From contig MCFG01000124.1 of the NCBI GenBank assembly GCA_002104895.1, forward strand, positions 17,501-75,000: a stretch of DNA of 57,500 bases, in the 5' to 3' direction. The DNA comes from Anaeromyces robustus. Its lineage: Eukaryota > Neocallimastigomycota > Neocallimastigomycetes > Neocallimastigales > Neocallimastigaceae. The notes under the pieces are model-generated. The model saw only the letters and a list, made by a program, of their open reading frames with translations, ran no database searches and was not told the origin of the DNA. Position numbers and translations under genes: made by a program. Below are positions 29,288-46,928 of this stretch, one piece after another. The first letter of the stretch is position 1. Every line of letters begins with the position of its first letter.

Positions 29288-31614
29288 TTTTATATTTTAT
29301 TATTATGTATATATAAAGATATTTTATATTCAATTTTCTATTATTTGTATTATACTATTTTATTTAATTTTATATATAATTTAATTTTTATTTTTAATTC
29401 AAAAACTATCAATATAGAAAATTGACAATATAATTAATTATACAATAATAATTTTTATATTATTGTTTGAAAATCAAAAATTGATTCAATGCTTTTTCTA
29501 AATAATTATCTATTATTATTTGAAATTAAACTTATAATTGAAATGAATATTTGTACAATTAAAATTTATAAAATATATATTAAAAAGAATGATTTATTAA
29601 ATTCTTGAAATAATATTTGTTTCGATAATAATTTTAATTGAATATGAATTTTACTGATTAAATTATTCCATTGAAAGAAATTCTATAATTTATTTAAGAA
29701 ATATTTCACATAAAAAAAAAAAAAAATTAAAAGCATTATGTAATAAATTAGTATATATTAAAAAAATATTCATAATAAATATATAGATATATATATAAAT
29801 ATTACATTCTTGTTTATTATTCCTGTATATAAATATTCAACTAAGATATATTGATTTTTTTATATCATTAAAAAAAAATAATAATAATTAAAGCTTTTTC
29901 TTTTAATAGAAAAAAAAAAATTTAATAAATACAAAACAAATTTTAGTTAATATAAATATATATTATATTTATTATTATTTTATATCTATATTATTACTGT
30001 TATTTTACTATATTTAATATTAATATACCTTTAAATTACTTCAAAATGAATAAATCTTATAATTCTTTTATATTTTATATTAATAATTATAGGATAAAGA
30101 AGAAATTTTGTTAGATTAAAAATGTAACATTAACGTTTAATGAAAAAAAATTTTTAATTAAGAAAAAAAACCAATATATTATCATTATATAAAAAACTTA
30201 AATTTTAATTATAATTAATTAATTTTACATTATATAAAAAAAAGAAAATTTCAACAGTTAATTAAATTATTGATCAATACTAAATATAAAAAAAAGAAAA
30301 TTTCAACAGTTAATTAAATTATTGATCAATACTAAAAGTATGACAATATCTTATATTAAATATATATAGATATTTTTAAAGCTTTTTTTTTTGTATCTTT
30401 CTTTTTTTTTTTTTTTTTTTCTACTTTTATTGTCTTATCACAAAAAAAAAAAAAAATGAAAAAAAGTAATAGATATATTTACCAAATTGAAATAAAAAAA
30501 AAAACTAAAAAAAAAAAATAATTAAAATATATTATTAAAATACTAAAAATTGAATTACAGAATGATCTGTTCAATTATTTAATAAAATAAAATAAAATAA
30601 AATAAAATAAAATAAAATAAAATAAAAATAAAATAAAATAAAAATAAAATAAAATAAAATAAAAATTAAATTTATATAAAAGAATTTATGTTTAGGTTAT
30701 GCTCTTTCAATATTTTTTTTTTTTCCTTTTTTTTAACTTTTTTATTTTTTAAGCTTTATTTTATTAAATATTTTAAAAAGAAAAAATATTATTTTAAATG
30801 CAGTTATTGTAAATACAATTATAAAACTATTATTTGGATTATAATATAATGTTATACAAATGATTTAAAATTAAGCATTAATGTTATATATAACAAAAAA
30901 TCTGCTGTTCAATTAATAATATATATATTTTAAATATATATATTTTCTTTTAGATAATTCAAATATCTTTATTTTATATTTAACATTTAATAATTTCTAT
31001 CTTATTTATACTTATTTATTATTATTTTAATTATTAAATGTTTTTTATTGCATGCTTTTATCTTTTTATTATTATAATAATATTTTTGATTTTTTACTCT
31101 ATTATTGATTTTTATAATTTATTTTTTTATATTTTTTTTGTATTATTTATTTAACTTTTTCATTATATATTTTTATTTTATTTTGTTTTGTTTTATTTTA
31201 TTTTATTTTATTTTTTATTTTTTTATTTTTTATTTTTTATTTTTTATTTTTTCCTTTTTCTTTTTTCTTTTTTCTTTTTTCTTTTTTCTTTTTTTCTCCT
31301 TTCTGTCATATATTGTTATATTATAGTGTTTATATTTTATTTTTATTTTTATTTTATTTTTATTTTTATTTTATTTTATTTTATTTTACTTTATTTTTTA
31401 GTTTTTTTTTATTAATTTTAAATTTATATATTTATATTTATTTTTATTTATTAAATTTATTTATTTGTGAAGTATTAATAAAAATATTGTTATGTTTGTA
31501 GTATAGTTTTCTACTTTTTCTTTATAATTAATTTAATTTTTGATAATAAATAATAATAAAAATAAAAAATAATAATAATTTAAATTTTGAAAAGATAAGT
31601 AATAATTTTTCTTT
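29288..31614. other. Intergenic LRWD1-like / UBL3
   Basis: About 2.3 kb of A/T DNA. It contains the 52-bp tandem duplication at 30241-30336, an AAAAT array (30576-30665) and a T-rich stretch (31110-31430) with spurious poly-Phe/Tyr frames. No gene seen. Confidence 0.7.
30241..30336. repeat. 52-bp perfect tandem duplication
   Basis: A core of TTTCAACAGTTAATTAAATT and its flanks is present twice with period 52 (G at 30244 and 30296), with essentially no differences over about 44 bp. Confidence 0.92.
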
Positions 31615-32204
31615 TTATGAAATGATACAACAGCATGAAGATGATCCACTACCGTTTTCTTCTTCTTTGTCTTTTTCTGCTATTATATTTTTAAAATAAT
31701 AAATAATATAAAAAATAATACAATTATGTAAATCAATAAAAAATATTTTATAATTATTATATTTATACTTTTTTTATATATAACATTTATAATATATTAT
31801 AATAAGAAATTATATAAATTAATATTATAAACTACCTAATTCTTTCTTTGTAAATTTGATTATTATGTGAACAATAGTAGTTTGTCCTTCTGGAATTTTA
31901 TTTGCTAATAATTATTATAATTTTTAATATTTTTTTTTTTTGAAAATATTACCATTAATAATTTATAATTTTATTGTATTATTATGAATTGTTTATTTTT
32001 ATAAATATAATAATTTTATGATTAAAATATATTTTTACTTTCTAATGTTGTATTATCTTCCAAATATTTTCCATAATGTAATAATTTTATATTTTCTATT
32101 GTGGTTGGCACTTCATCTGACCATTCTTTTTGATTTTAAGGTGAAATTAAATATATTATAATATAATAAAAATAATAATATATAAGAAAAAAAAATTAAA
32201 ACAA

Positions 32205-32249
<45 letters not shown>

Positions 32250-32723
32250 TAATAAATAAATAAATTATTATAAAATATATATATATATATATAAAATATA
32301 AATATTTTTAAAAATATATTTAAAAATAATGAAATGAAAAAAATAAAGCATAATCTTTAATTAAAATATTTTTTATATTTTATTTTTACCTTTTGGCCAT
32401 GATTCCAATATTTGTTGTTTAACAGTAGCTATTGTATCTGAGGCATTAACTAAAATATCAGATTTATTACCATTAACTCTAAGAAGACGTAAATTTACTT
32501 TATCACTTGGTACATCTTCATTAATAATTACTCCATGAGAAGAAGAATTATCTTTATTTTCATCACCTTCTTTATTTACTTCTTCCGCTGCTTCATTTTT
32601 ATCTTTGTATATATATATCATTTAAATATTAATTATATTAAATACAAAATATATATTTAAGTTAATATCATACAATAAAAATTTTATTAATAAATAATAA
32701 TAATAACGTAATAATTCTTTTTT

Positions 32724-32757
<34 letters not shown>

Positions 32758-33068
32758 ATTATAATATTTAATTAAAAATATTAAAGCAAAATTTATATTT
32801 ATTTTATAAAGTATTCTATAATAATAATAATAATAATAAAATATAATAAAAAACAAAATATATAAATATTTAAGTATGAAAAAGAAAAAGACATTTTTTT
32901 ATTCCTATTTATTTATTTCTTAAAATAAAAATCTTCCTTTATTCTTCTTTTTCTTTTTAACACAAAAACAAATATGTTATTAAGCAATGTATGAATACCT
33001 TCAACTACTTCTTTTTTTTCCTCTTTTTCAGAAGTATTTGATACTTTTTCAGCAGCGTCTGAATCCAT
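31615..33068 (-). CDS. UBL3: UBL3-type membrane-anchored ubiquitin-fold protein
   Basis: Five exons on the minus strand (32999-33068, 32390-32602, 32125-... see limits 32039-32125, 31836-31904, 31615-31679) give 167 residues. An acidic, disordered N-terminus (about 1-45) precedes the ubiquitin-like domain: VPSDKVNLRLLRVNGNKSD, then ILVNASDTIATVKQQILESW, WSDEVPTTIENIKLLHYGKY, LEDNTTLE and KIPEGQTTIVHIII. This parallels human UBL3 (VPADMINLRLILVSG...LRLIYQGRFL...GKTTVMHL). The protein ends CCCIIS: the last four residues C-I-I-S form a CAAX box favouring farnesylation, with two more cysteines next to it that could be palmitoylated. Known role: a lipid-anchored UBL implicated in membrane recruitment and sorting into vesicles. 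The start ATG at 33066-33068 is the first in its frame. It is about 50 residues longer than human UBL3, all N-terminal. Confidence 0.9.
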
Positions 33069-33179
33069 TAAAGGTATATATTTATATGGTAAATATTTTT
33101 TTGAATCCGTTATTGCGAAATTATTAAGATTTATCAAATAATATTGGATTTGTATAAATATTGATAATGTTTATGTAAA

Positions 33180-33180
<1 letters not shown>

Positions 33181-33234
<54 letters not shown>
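33181..33234. repeat. (ATT)n microsatellite upstream of UBL3
   Basis: About 18 perfect ATT units, 115-165 bp upstream of the UBL3 start codon. Confidence 0.95.
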
Positions 33235-33339
33235 TATGTCTTATTATAATATTTTAATTCGATATTGTAAATATAAGATATATGTATAGATTTTGTTATA
33301 TATTTATCGAATAATTGTTTTTATAAACTACTCTCTTCT

Positions 33340-33344
33340 ATTGG
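33340..33344 (-). promoter_or_regulatory. CCAAT box upstream of UBL3
   Basis: Reads CCGACCAATAG on the minus strand, 272-276 bp before the UBL3 ATG, inside a locally less A/T-rich patch. This is almost the same distance as the proximal CCAAT of RRP9. An NF-Y/HAP site is inferred. Confidence 0.4.
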
Positions 33345-35426
33345 TCGGTGATAGCAAAAAAGAACGAAGTTTTTTTAAATATTTAATATTAAATATTTAT
33401 AAAAAAATATTGATAAAAAATAAAATAAATTATTAGTTGGTTATTTAATTTGTTAATATTTTTTGTTAAAAAAGTATATGTAAAATTACAAAAAATAAGT
33501 CTAAAAAGAGTCTATATACATAAAATATAATAAAATTATAATTAAAAAAAAATAAAAAATAAAAAATAAATAATAAATAATAAAAATATTATTATTATTA
33601 AAGCAAGTTAATATTATTTAATATCTTAAAAGTTTCTATAATAAGCTAATATATTCCAGGTTTATAAATATATAATTTTATTCCCAAAATATTTAGTTTT
33701 ATTTTATTTTTTTCTTTAAAATTTTTATGTTGAATTATCATTATTATCATTATTATTATTATAGTTTTTTTGTCGTTGTTAGTATATGCAATTGTTATTG
33801 TTTTTAATAATATTATAATTATTATTATTATTTTATTATTATTATTATTACTATTACTGTTATTTTTATAATTATTATTATTATTATTATTATATTATTA
33901 CCATTGTAATTATTACTATTACTGTTATTTTTATAATTATAATTATTTTTTTATTATTATATCACTATTGTTCTTATTTCTATTGTTCTTATTTATTATT
34001 ATAAAATGTTATTTTATAATAAAATAATAAAAAAATAAATATGTTATACATATATATATGATATTATATTTTTGTGTATAATATTTATATATAAAATATA
34101 AAAGATTTTATATATATATGCAATATATCTTCAAATTAAAAATTGTTTACTCTTCTTTGTTATATTAGAATTAATAATATATTATTATTTTTTTATTATG
34201 AAGCTTAATTTCATTTTTAAATATTATTTTTCTTCGTGTCAAATATACTTTCTTATATTAATTATTTAATAAATATAATTAAGTTCTTATTGTTTATATT
34301 TCTAATTTTTTTCTAATATATATTTATTACTGTATTTTGTATATTTAATTACGTTTTAACATTTATCAAATATATATACATATATATTATAATAATAATT
34401 TAAATCTTTCTGAATATTTTCATTTACTTTTACTTTAGGAAATAAAAAAAAATGATATATATTTATTGTATTTTTATAATGAACTTTATTACAGTTATGT
34501 TAAATTGCTTTATTAAGTTTTTAAATTGAAAAATATATATATTATTTAATAAAATATATTTACATATTATTATATTGAGTCAATAATAATAATAATAAAA
34601 AATAGACATAGAAATTAGGGAAAAGAAAATATGTAAAAAAAAAAAAAAAAAAAACAATAATAAATAATAATAATTTTAAAAAAAAAATTTTTTTTTAATG
34701 TATATTTATTATTATTATATTTAATAATTTAAATTTAAAAACAATAAAATAAAAAAAAATAAAAAAAAAAAAAAGAACAATTGAAAATTTTAATATTAAA
34801 ATAATAAATTTTAATAAATACAAAAATTATTAATAATGGCAAATTTTAATTTATATTAATAATTATTATTTATATTTTTATTTTTTTATATTTTTTTTAT
34901 TATTATTATTTTATATTATAATAAATCAAAATATATATATATATATATTTTGTTTTTGTTTTTATTAATAATTACTATAATAAATTAATATCATTAATTA
35001 TTTATTAAATTAAAAAAACGTAAATAAATTACACTAACAATTACTATTAAAATTATTTCACTATTCAATTTACAATTTTTATATTTAACAATATATATAA
35101 AAGAATAATCTGTTGGTTTTATACACATATATGACTTTTTATTATAAAATGATAAGATTATTTAAAAAAAAAAAGAATCTTTATATATATTTTATAATTT
35201 AGAGAATATAATTTCATTACATTAAATTATTGTATATAAAATTTTTTTAACTTATAAATATCCTCAAAAAAAAAAAAAATAAAAAATAAAAAAAAAAAAC
35301 TTTAAAAAATGAAAGAAAAAAAAAGCTTTAATATATATTAATGCTTAAATTATCAAAAATAAAATAAAAATATTTAAAATACTTTAAATTCTCTGTTTTG
35401 AACAAAAATTAATTATATCATATCAA

Positions 35427-35458
35427 TATTTATTAAAGGCGTCATTTATTAAAGGCGT
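35427..35458. repeat. 16-bp direct repeat with GGCG core
   Basis: TTTATTAAAGGCGT occurs twice in tandem (period 16), about 1.3 kb downstream of RPN1. Confidence 0.8.
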
Positions 35459-36742
35459 TATTAATTAATATTATAATTAAATAAACACACAGAATAAGAA
35501 AAGATATAATAAAAAAGAAAAAGAAATACTTTTTTATTTTATATTATATTTAAAATATCATTATCATATTATTTTCTTTTAATTTTATATAATTATAAAA
35601 AAAAAAAAAAAAAAAAAAAAGTTATTTGATTTTAATTTATATTTACATAATAAAAAACTTAAACTTAAAATTAACATGCATATACCATATAAATCTTCTT
35701 TATATACATAATAATAATTATAAAATTAATATAAATTAATATATATATAATATAAAATAAAAACAAGATTTGACTTGGTATTAGTCACAAATAAAATAAT
35801 TCAAAATTTTTGTTTTAATTAAAAATATGACATGATAGAAGTTATATACAAAAAAAAAAAGTTCTATCTATATTCGAAATGCTCTTGGATTAAAAATTAT
35901 ATTAAATGCCCTTCTTTAATAATTAATAATTAATAATAATAATAATTAATAATAAATAAATAAATAAATAAAAACATTATTAATAATTCATCTTTATAAT
36001 TTTGAAAAAGACTTTTTTTTTTTACTATCTTTTATAACTAAGAATTATACTTTTTTTTTTTTTTTAAATTTTCTTTATATATATATTATTATAATTGTAA
36101 TAATTAAATATTTATTCCATAATAATAAAATTATTAATATATTTATTATTATCTTTTTTTTTTTTATCAATTTTTTATTTTTTTATTTTTAATTATTATT
36201 ATTTATTATTCATTATTTATTGTTTATTGTTTATTATTTATTTATTTATTATTTATTATTATTATTATTATTATTAATATTATTTATTATTTAATTATTT
36301 TTTTATATTTTTTTATAAAAAAAAATGTTTAATTTTTTTTTTTTTTTTTAATTTTAATATCATTGTTAATTATTTTATTTTTATTTATTAATTTATTTAT
36401 TTTTATTTTTTTTTATTATTAGTTTTTTTATATATAATTAATTTTTTATTGTTTTTTTTTTTTTTTTCTTATTTTTGTTTTTTTATTTATATTGTTTTTT
36501 TTAATATATATGTAATTTAGTTATTTTATTAATTGAAATATATATATAGAAAGAAATTAATAATAATAAAAAATTTATTTTTTTTTTGTTATTTTATTAT
36601 TATTATCATTATTATATTTGCATTATTAAGTTTTTTTTTTTTTTTTTTTATAATATTAACGTCAATTTTTCTTTTTGTTTTTTAAAAAAAATTGTTATTA
36701 TTTAGTCATTTATTACATATAAAAATTACATTATAATTGTAA

Positions 36743-39700
36743 TTAACGAGTTATTTCCATATCTTCAACTACATATTCTGGATTCCTATTATTTCATTAA
36801 TAATAATAATAATAAAAAATATATATATTTATATATATATATATAATTAATTAAATCAAAAATTAAAAAAGTTAAAAAAAGTTATTTTTTTTTTTACTTT
36901 ATTTTATTAATGGTTATATATGTATCATTAAACTTACTTCTTTAAAATAACAAATCCTTCAAGTACTGGAGTTAATGGTAAATATTCTTCAGTAGCTAAT
37001 TCAGCACGTTCATTATAACCTAAAAGAACTGGAGTAGTATGAGTTTGGAAACCAGTAATAGTTTTTGGTCTACCTGCTTGACCAACAACGTCAACAGCTT
37101 GACCAACACGAACTGAAACAGAAAGGTTGTTTAAGTCTTCATCCAAAGTAATTAAGAATCTTGGATACATAGCACAAATTAAATAGTATAATATGTAGTG
37201 AGATTTACTCAATATTACTATAAATAAATAAAAATATATATATAAATATGAATATTAAAATAATTATAAATATATATAATATAAATAAAATTAATTATTA
37301 ATTTAATAATATTATTATATATTTTAGAAATAAATTATATCATTAATTTTACATTAAAATATAAAATTCTATATAAATATTTTATTTATAATATTTATAA
37401 TATTTATAATATTTATTATATAACTATTATTATTTTTTTTTTTTTTATATTTTCAACTTACTATTCTTAATATCAGTACAAGCGATTAATACAGTAAATA
37501 AACCAGAAATAGCGACCGGTGATAAAATAGTTCTATCTGAATGGTATGGATTAATAGTTAAAGTACCTTTACCCATATGAAGTAAACCTTGAGCAATTCT
37601 AACCATAAATAAGTTATTTGGATCTTTATGGTAGTAAGCAGCTAATTGCCTTAGCATTTGGGCTAATCTAGCATTATTAGTACCAGCACCAACTAAACCC
37701 ATGGCAAATATAGCATTTAAGGAAACTTCTTGATCATTATCGTGAGAATATTTACTAAGAATATCTAAAACGTTAACTTCTGGATTTGAGGCACAAACAA
37801 GACCAATAGCTAATGGAACAGCACGACGAATTACTAATTCACCATAATGCATCTATCAAATATCAAATATAATTAATTATATATTAATAAGATATATATA
37901 TATATATATATATTTTTTTTTTATTAGCTTTTTTAAATTCATTTATATAATAGATATATTCATTAAAAGAAAGTAATCCTATTAAATAATACTATACCAA
38001 GTGATTGAAAGTTCTTAATGACATTTCAGAACCAATATCTTCACCCATAGCAATCATTGCAACAGCAATAACAGCATAAGCTTGGAATTTATCATCTTCT
38101 TTTTCTGGGTCAAGATGATCATTAAGCATATGAAGCATTTGTTGAATCTTTAATACATTTCCAGTACCAGCGTATGCACAAGTTTCAACTAAAACACTAA
38201 ATTCTTTACTAATTGGATGTTCAACAACCTTTAATGTTTCAAGAGCAACATCACAAGCTTCTTGTTTACCTATTATATTACATTATATTATATTATATTA
38301 CATTATATTTTATTTTATTTAATTTAATTTTTTGGAAAATATAATATGTATTATGATATATATATATATGTATTATTATATATATATATATTCATATATG
38401 TATATATAAAACAATAATATTGAAAAATAAAAACAAATTAATTAAATAATATTATAACATACCTAAATAAAGAAGACCAAAACCAACACCCATAAAACGA
38501 GCAAATGTATCCTTCAAATCTTTATCTTCTCTTTCCATAATAACTTGTAAAATATCACCAGAAATATCACTGTTACAAGTACCAGCAAATATTAAACCTA
38601 AAGATAAAGCAGCATATGAAGAAAGTTCCATTGATAATTTGGTATCAGAAACAATTGGTGTTAATAATTCCTTTACATCTTCTCTACCAGAACCAGCATA
38701 AGCAATACCCAAACTAAAAAAAAAAAAAAATATTATATTAATCATATTAATTTCCATAAAATATATATAAATTAATATATAAAAAAAAAATTTACCCAAG
38801 AATAGCAGCAATTCTTAATTGAGCCTTGTCACTTTCAATATATTCACTTAATAAAGCTAAGGCTGGATCTGATTCGTTACGAATTCCTGAACAAACAATA
38901 CCAATACCAAGTAATGCACCAGCCTATTTTTGTTTATATATTTATATTATTTTAAATATATATATATATAATAATAAGTATATCATGAAAGTAACTATAT
39001 ATAAATATAATTATAAATAATAATAAATATAAATATTTACCTTGATATTGTCATCTTCAATATATAAATATTTATCAATTTCAGTTAAACCTAATTCAAC
39101 ATTCCATAAGAAAATAGCACCTAATGAGGCAGCAGCACTAGTCATACCTATTTAAATTTATAGATTATATTATTTTTTAAAAAAAAAAATATACAAATTT
39201 TATTGTTATTTATTTATTGATTTATTGATTTATTGATTTATTTATTGTTTTATTTATTGATTTATTTATTGTTGTTATTGTTATTGTTGTTGATTTGTTG
39301 TTGTTATTACTATTTTGATAAAAATTTACCATTATCTTTGTTTTTGTAAATCCATGAACTGCTTTCATCTTTATCAACCATAAGTTTATCATTTCCAAAA
39401 CCGGCATTAACAAATGCATTAACAAAAGTAGAAGCCAAGTTTTGTTTAGCAGAATCAACATTACCACCTCTGTAATCCTTACCTATTAAAGATGTTTTTT
39501 ATTAAAATATATATATATATTTATATGTTTGTTTAATATGTATATTTAAAAAATGTTATTATTAAATTTTTCAAAAGAAATAAAAAAAAATCAAAAAAAA
39601 AAAAAAAAAAAAAAAAGCATTAAATAAAACTTACGAATATTTTCAAGGTGACTCTTATAAATATCTTCTGGAGTTCTTGGTTCCATAACATCTAAATCAC

Positions 39701-41796
39701 GTGCTAAAGCAATGAAATTTTCAGTAAGCTTTGTGTTATTTAAAATTTCATTTAAATCATCATCTTCAGATTCAATATTGATTTGTTGACGAGCTAATAA
39801 GTAGGCTAATTGTTTCTTTTCAATTCTTCATATATAACATTAAACATAATAAATTATTAGTTTTATTTTTATTATGATATATTAGCAAAATTGTTATACT
39901 ATAAAAGAAAAATACTTACGGGTCATTACAAGCTTCAAAATCTTCTTTCATTAATTCAATATCGTTCATACGAATAGCAATGTTAAGTGCATGTGGTAAT
40001 TTTTCCATTTTACGATAGATTTTGTGAGCTGTTTTTAAAATAACAATATCATCTGGTGGAGTAACATAGTTAACACAGCTATTATTTATATAATATTCAA
40101 ATAAATAAATCATGATTATTAATGTCATATTATTCCAATATATTTATAATTTTATGTATCAATCTAAATTATAAATATTATTTTTATTTTTAAAAAAAAT
40201 ATTTATTTTTTTTTTGTTTAAATAATTTTGGTTTTTACCTAACAATGTAAAGACAAACTCTTTCATAAGTATTTTTGTCAACATATTTAACTAACTCATC
40301 GAGTGATTCAATTTCTAATAAAAGATCACAAGCATCAGCTTCAGCATTATGACTCATAAAGAATGGAACAATTTCAAGAGCTAATTGTTTTAAATCAGAA
40401 GTTTCTTTTTCAGATTCCATTCTAGCATTATATTCTTGAATAATTTCTGAAGATAAATGTCTTATTTATTTTTTAAAATTATGTTATTAATAACATATAT
40501 TTATATGTATTTATATACATATGAATATAAATTAATATATAAAATTTTAAATTATCAATCATATTTTTATTAAAAAATGAATTATTATTATATTTAATAA
40601 TTTCAATTATTATATATCCACATTTTATTGTAAAAAAAATTACTAATAAATAATAATATTTTTATTAATTAATTACCTAACATATTCATGACCCCAAGAA
40701 GTAGCATCCTTTTTACCTAAGACATAATATTTTAAAGTTAATCTTTTATCTTCTTCACCATAAGTCATAGATAAAACAGATAAAACATCTGCAAGAAGAC
40801 GCTATATAATGAAATTATTTTTAAAAAAAAATAATTTTAATTAAAATATCTATAAATAGTAAAGAAAATGCCATATATATATAATAAATAAATATTGAAT
40901 TATACCTTTTCTTCACCATCTTTCCATTGTTCATAAAGTTCACAAAGAGGTTCATAATGTGGTCTCAAAAACTTTAAAGGTTTTGGAACAGAAGTCATAG
41001 AACTAGTGGAAGTTCTAATTAAAGAACTTAAATTTTCAAGAGAAGATTTATATAAGGAAGTGTCTGGTTCCTTATTTATTATAATAATAATAATATTTCA
41101 ATTTTAAAATTTTTAAGATAATATTAATACTTAAACAAAATATTGATAAATAATATATATAATTCCTATATATTATATTTAAGATTTTATAAATTATTAA
41201 ATTTTCTATTAAATAGAATTTCAAATCACCTTTAATCTTTCAACCAACATTTCAAGTTCATTTTTGAGTTGTTGATCTTCTTCAGACTTTAATTATACAA
41301 TGTTTATATTTAAAAATTAATATATAATAAAATTTTCAAAAAAGTTAATTAAATTTCGTAATTGTGTATTATTTTTTACAGATCAAAAATAATAAAGGAA
41401 ATAAATAAAAAATGATTAATCTATTTATATTTAATTAGTAGAATTTAACTATTAATATTGAAAATTTAGTATAAATCTAATTCATTTAATTATGTAATGT
41501 ATGATCCACATCTATATATCATATTAAAAATATTCGACATATATATTCATAAATATTCTAAATGTAGGATTTCTTAATAATTATATATATCTATTTTTTA
41601 TTTATTTATATTATTAGGTCTTCATTTTTATTCTTTCTTTCTTTTTTTTTTTAATAAAAAAAGAAAAGAAAAAAAAGAAAAACATTTAAACAAAAAAATA
41701 CTATTTTATTATTACCAATTCTTCTTCTTTTTGTTCTTCCTTTTGTTTTTTATTTTTTACATCAACTTTTTCATCTGCTTTTTTTGTATCAACCAT
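36743..41796 (-). CDS. RPN1: RPN1 / PSMD2, 26S proteasome regulatory subunit
   Basis: Non-ATPase base subunit of the 19S regulatory particle; it docks ubiquitin, UBL shuttle factors and Ubp6. Fifteen exons on the minus strand (41716-41796, 41230-41286, 40906-41070, 40677-40801, 40239-40460, 39920-40078, 39635-39825, 39330-39482, 39041-39147, 38796-38923, 38463-38713, 37998-38269, 37462-37852, 36938-37217, 36743-36785) give 874 residues; human PSMD2 has 908. The N-terminus is Lys/Glu-rich. Next come [29 protein letters not shown] and the toroid of proteasome/cyclosome repeats: [55 protein letters not shown], and [20 protein letters not shown] with [20 protein letters not shown]. The C-terminus has [33 protein letters not shown] and [13 protein letters not shown], near-invariant in the family. 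No PACE element (GGTGGCAAA) was seen upstream. Confidence 0.97.
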
Positions 41797-42637
41797 ATTG
41801 AATTTATTTATTTACTTGATTAATAATTACTGAAATATCTATACAATATAATAAAAATTAAAATGTAAATCAAATAAGAAATTGTATATTTTAAAATTGA
41901 TAAATAATTATTGATTATATTTGATTTATAGTAATTCCTTTATTACAATTAATGGTAAATAATAATTTATATTTGAAATGTATACAAATGAAAATTTTAA
42001 TATTTTAAATGTATTATTTTATCTTTTTATTTATTTTTCCTTTTTTTTTTTTTTATCTCCCTTTAATTATTATATAACTCTTTAATTTCTTAGAAAAAAA
42101 AAAAAGTAGAAAATATTATTTTTATTAAAAAGAAAATTAATAAAAAATTTTATATATTATTTTTATTTGTATTAATTAAAAAAACAAAAAATTTATATAA
42201 TTAAATATGTTAATATTAATTAATAATAAGATATATATTAAAATTAATTGTAATTATTTTTTTAATTTTTAATTAAAATGAATTAATATTTGTATATTAC
42301 ATATATTTATGTAAATTCTACATATATATATGTTATAAAGATATTTATATAATATAAAATCATAAAGAATTCATGTATTTATAAAAAATGAAATATATAT
42401 ATATTATTATTAATAATGACTGTAATTATTATTCATCCATTAAACTATTAAAATCATCATTAAAATACAATACTTTTTATTTTTTTTTTATATGTTCAAC
42501 TCTAATAAATACAAAAATAAAAATTAAAATTTTAAATTTATATATTTAATTTAAATTGAAAAATTGCTGCTGAAAATTATTTTTAACTTTAAAAAACTTT
42601 CTTTTCTTCATTTCAAAAAAAAAAAAAAGTAGGAAAT
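41797..42637. other. Divergent promoter region RPN1 / CCDC191
   Basis: About 840 bp shared upstream region, nearly all A/T. No CCAAT, PACE or other recognisable element on either strand. Confidence 0.65.
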
Positions 42638-46775
<4,138 letters not shown>

Positions 46776-46928
46776 TAAATTCTACAATATAAACAATATA
46801 TTGTCCATACTTATTAATTAAAAATTATACCAAATATAATTTTTTACCAAAAAAATTTATATTAAAGTTTATATGTAATAAAATTATCTTAATGTATGTG
46901 CTAAGTTTTATATTTTTGTTATTAATAA

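Larger units (their letters stand above)
33069..36742. other. Large intergenic region UBL3 / RPN1
   Basis: About 3.7 kb of A/T DNA between the UBL3 5' end and the RPN1 3' end. It contains (ATT)n at 33181-33234, a CCAAT box at 33340-33344, dense TTATTA repeats (33730-33960, 36160-36660), a 16-bp direct repeat (35427-35458) and a 7-bp inverted repeat (35834-35868). No gene recognised. Confidence 0.65.

Noticed and set aside
31105-31501. Overlapping Phe/Tyr/Leu-rich frames between the LRWD1-like gene and UBL3
   Set aside because: Several frames of the same T-rich low-complexity DNA are open at once; this is composition, not a membrane protein gene.
41287-41715. Possible snoRNA in the long RPN1 intron 2
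   Set aside because: No paired lower stem with ACA or C/D boxes could be assembled on the minus strand.
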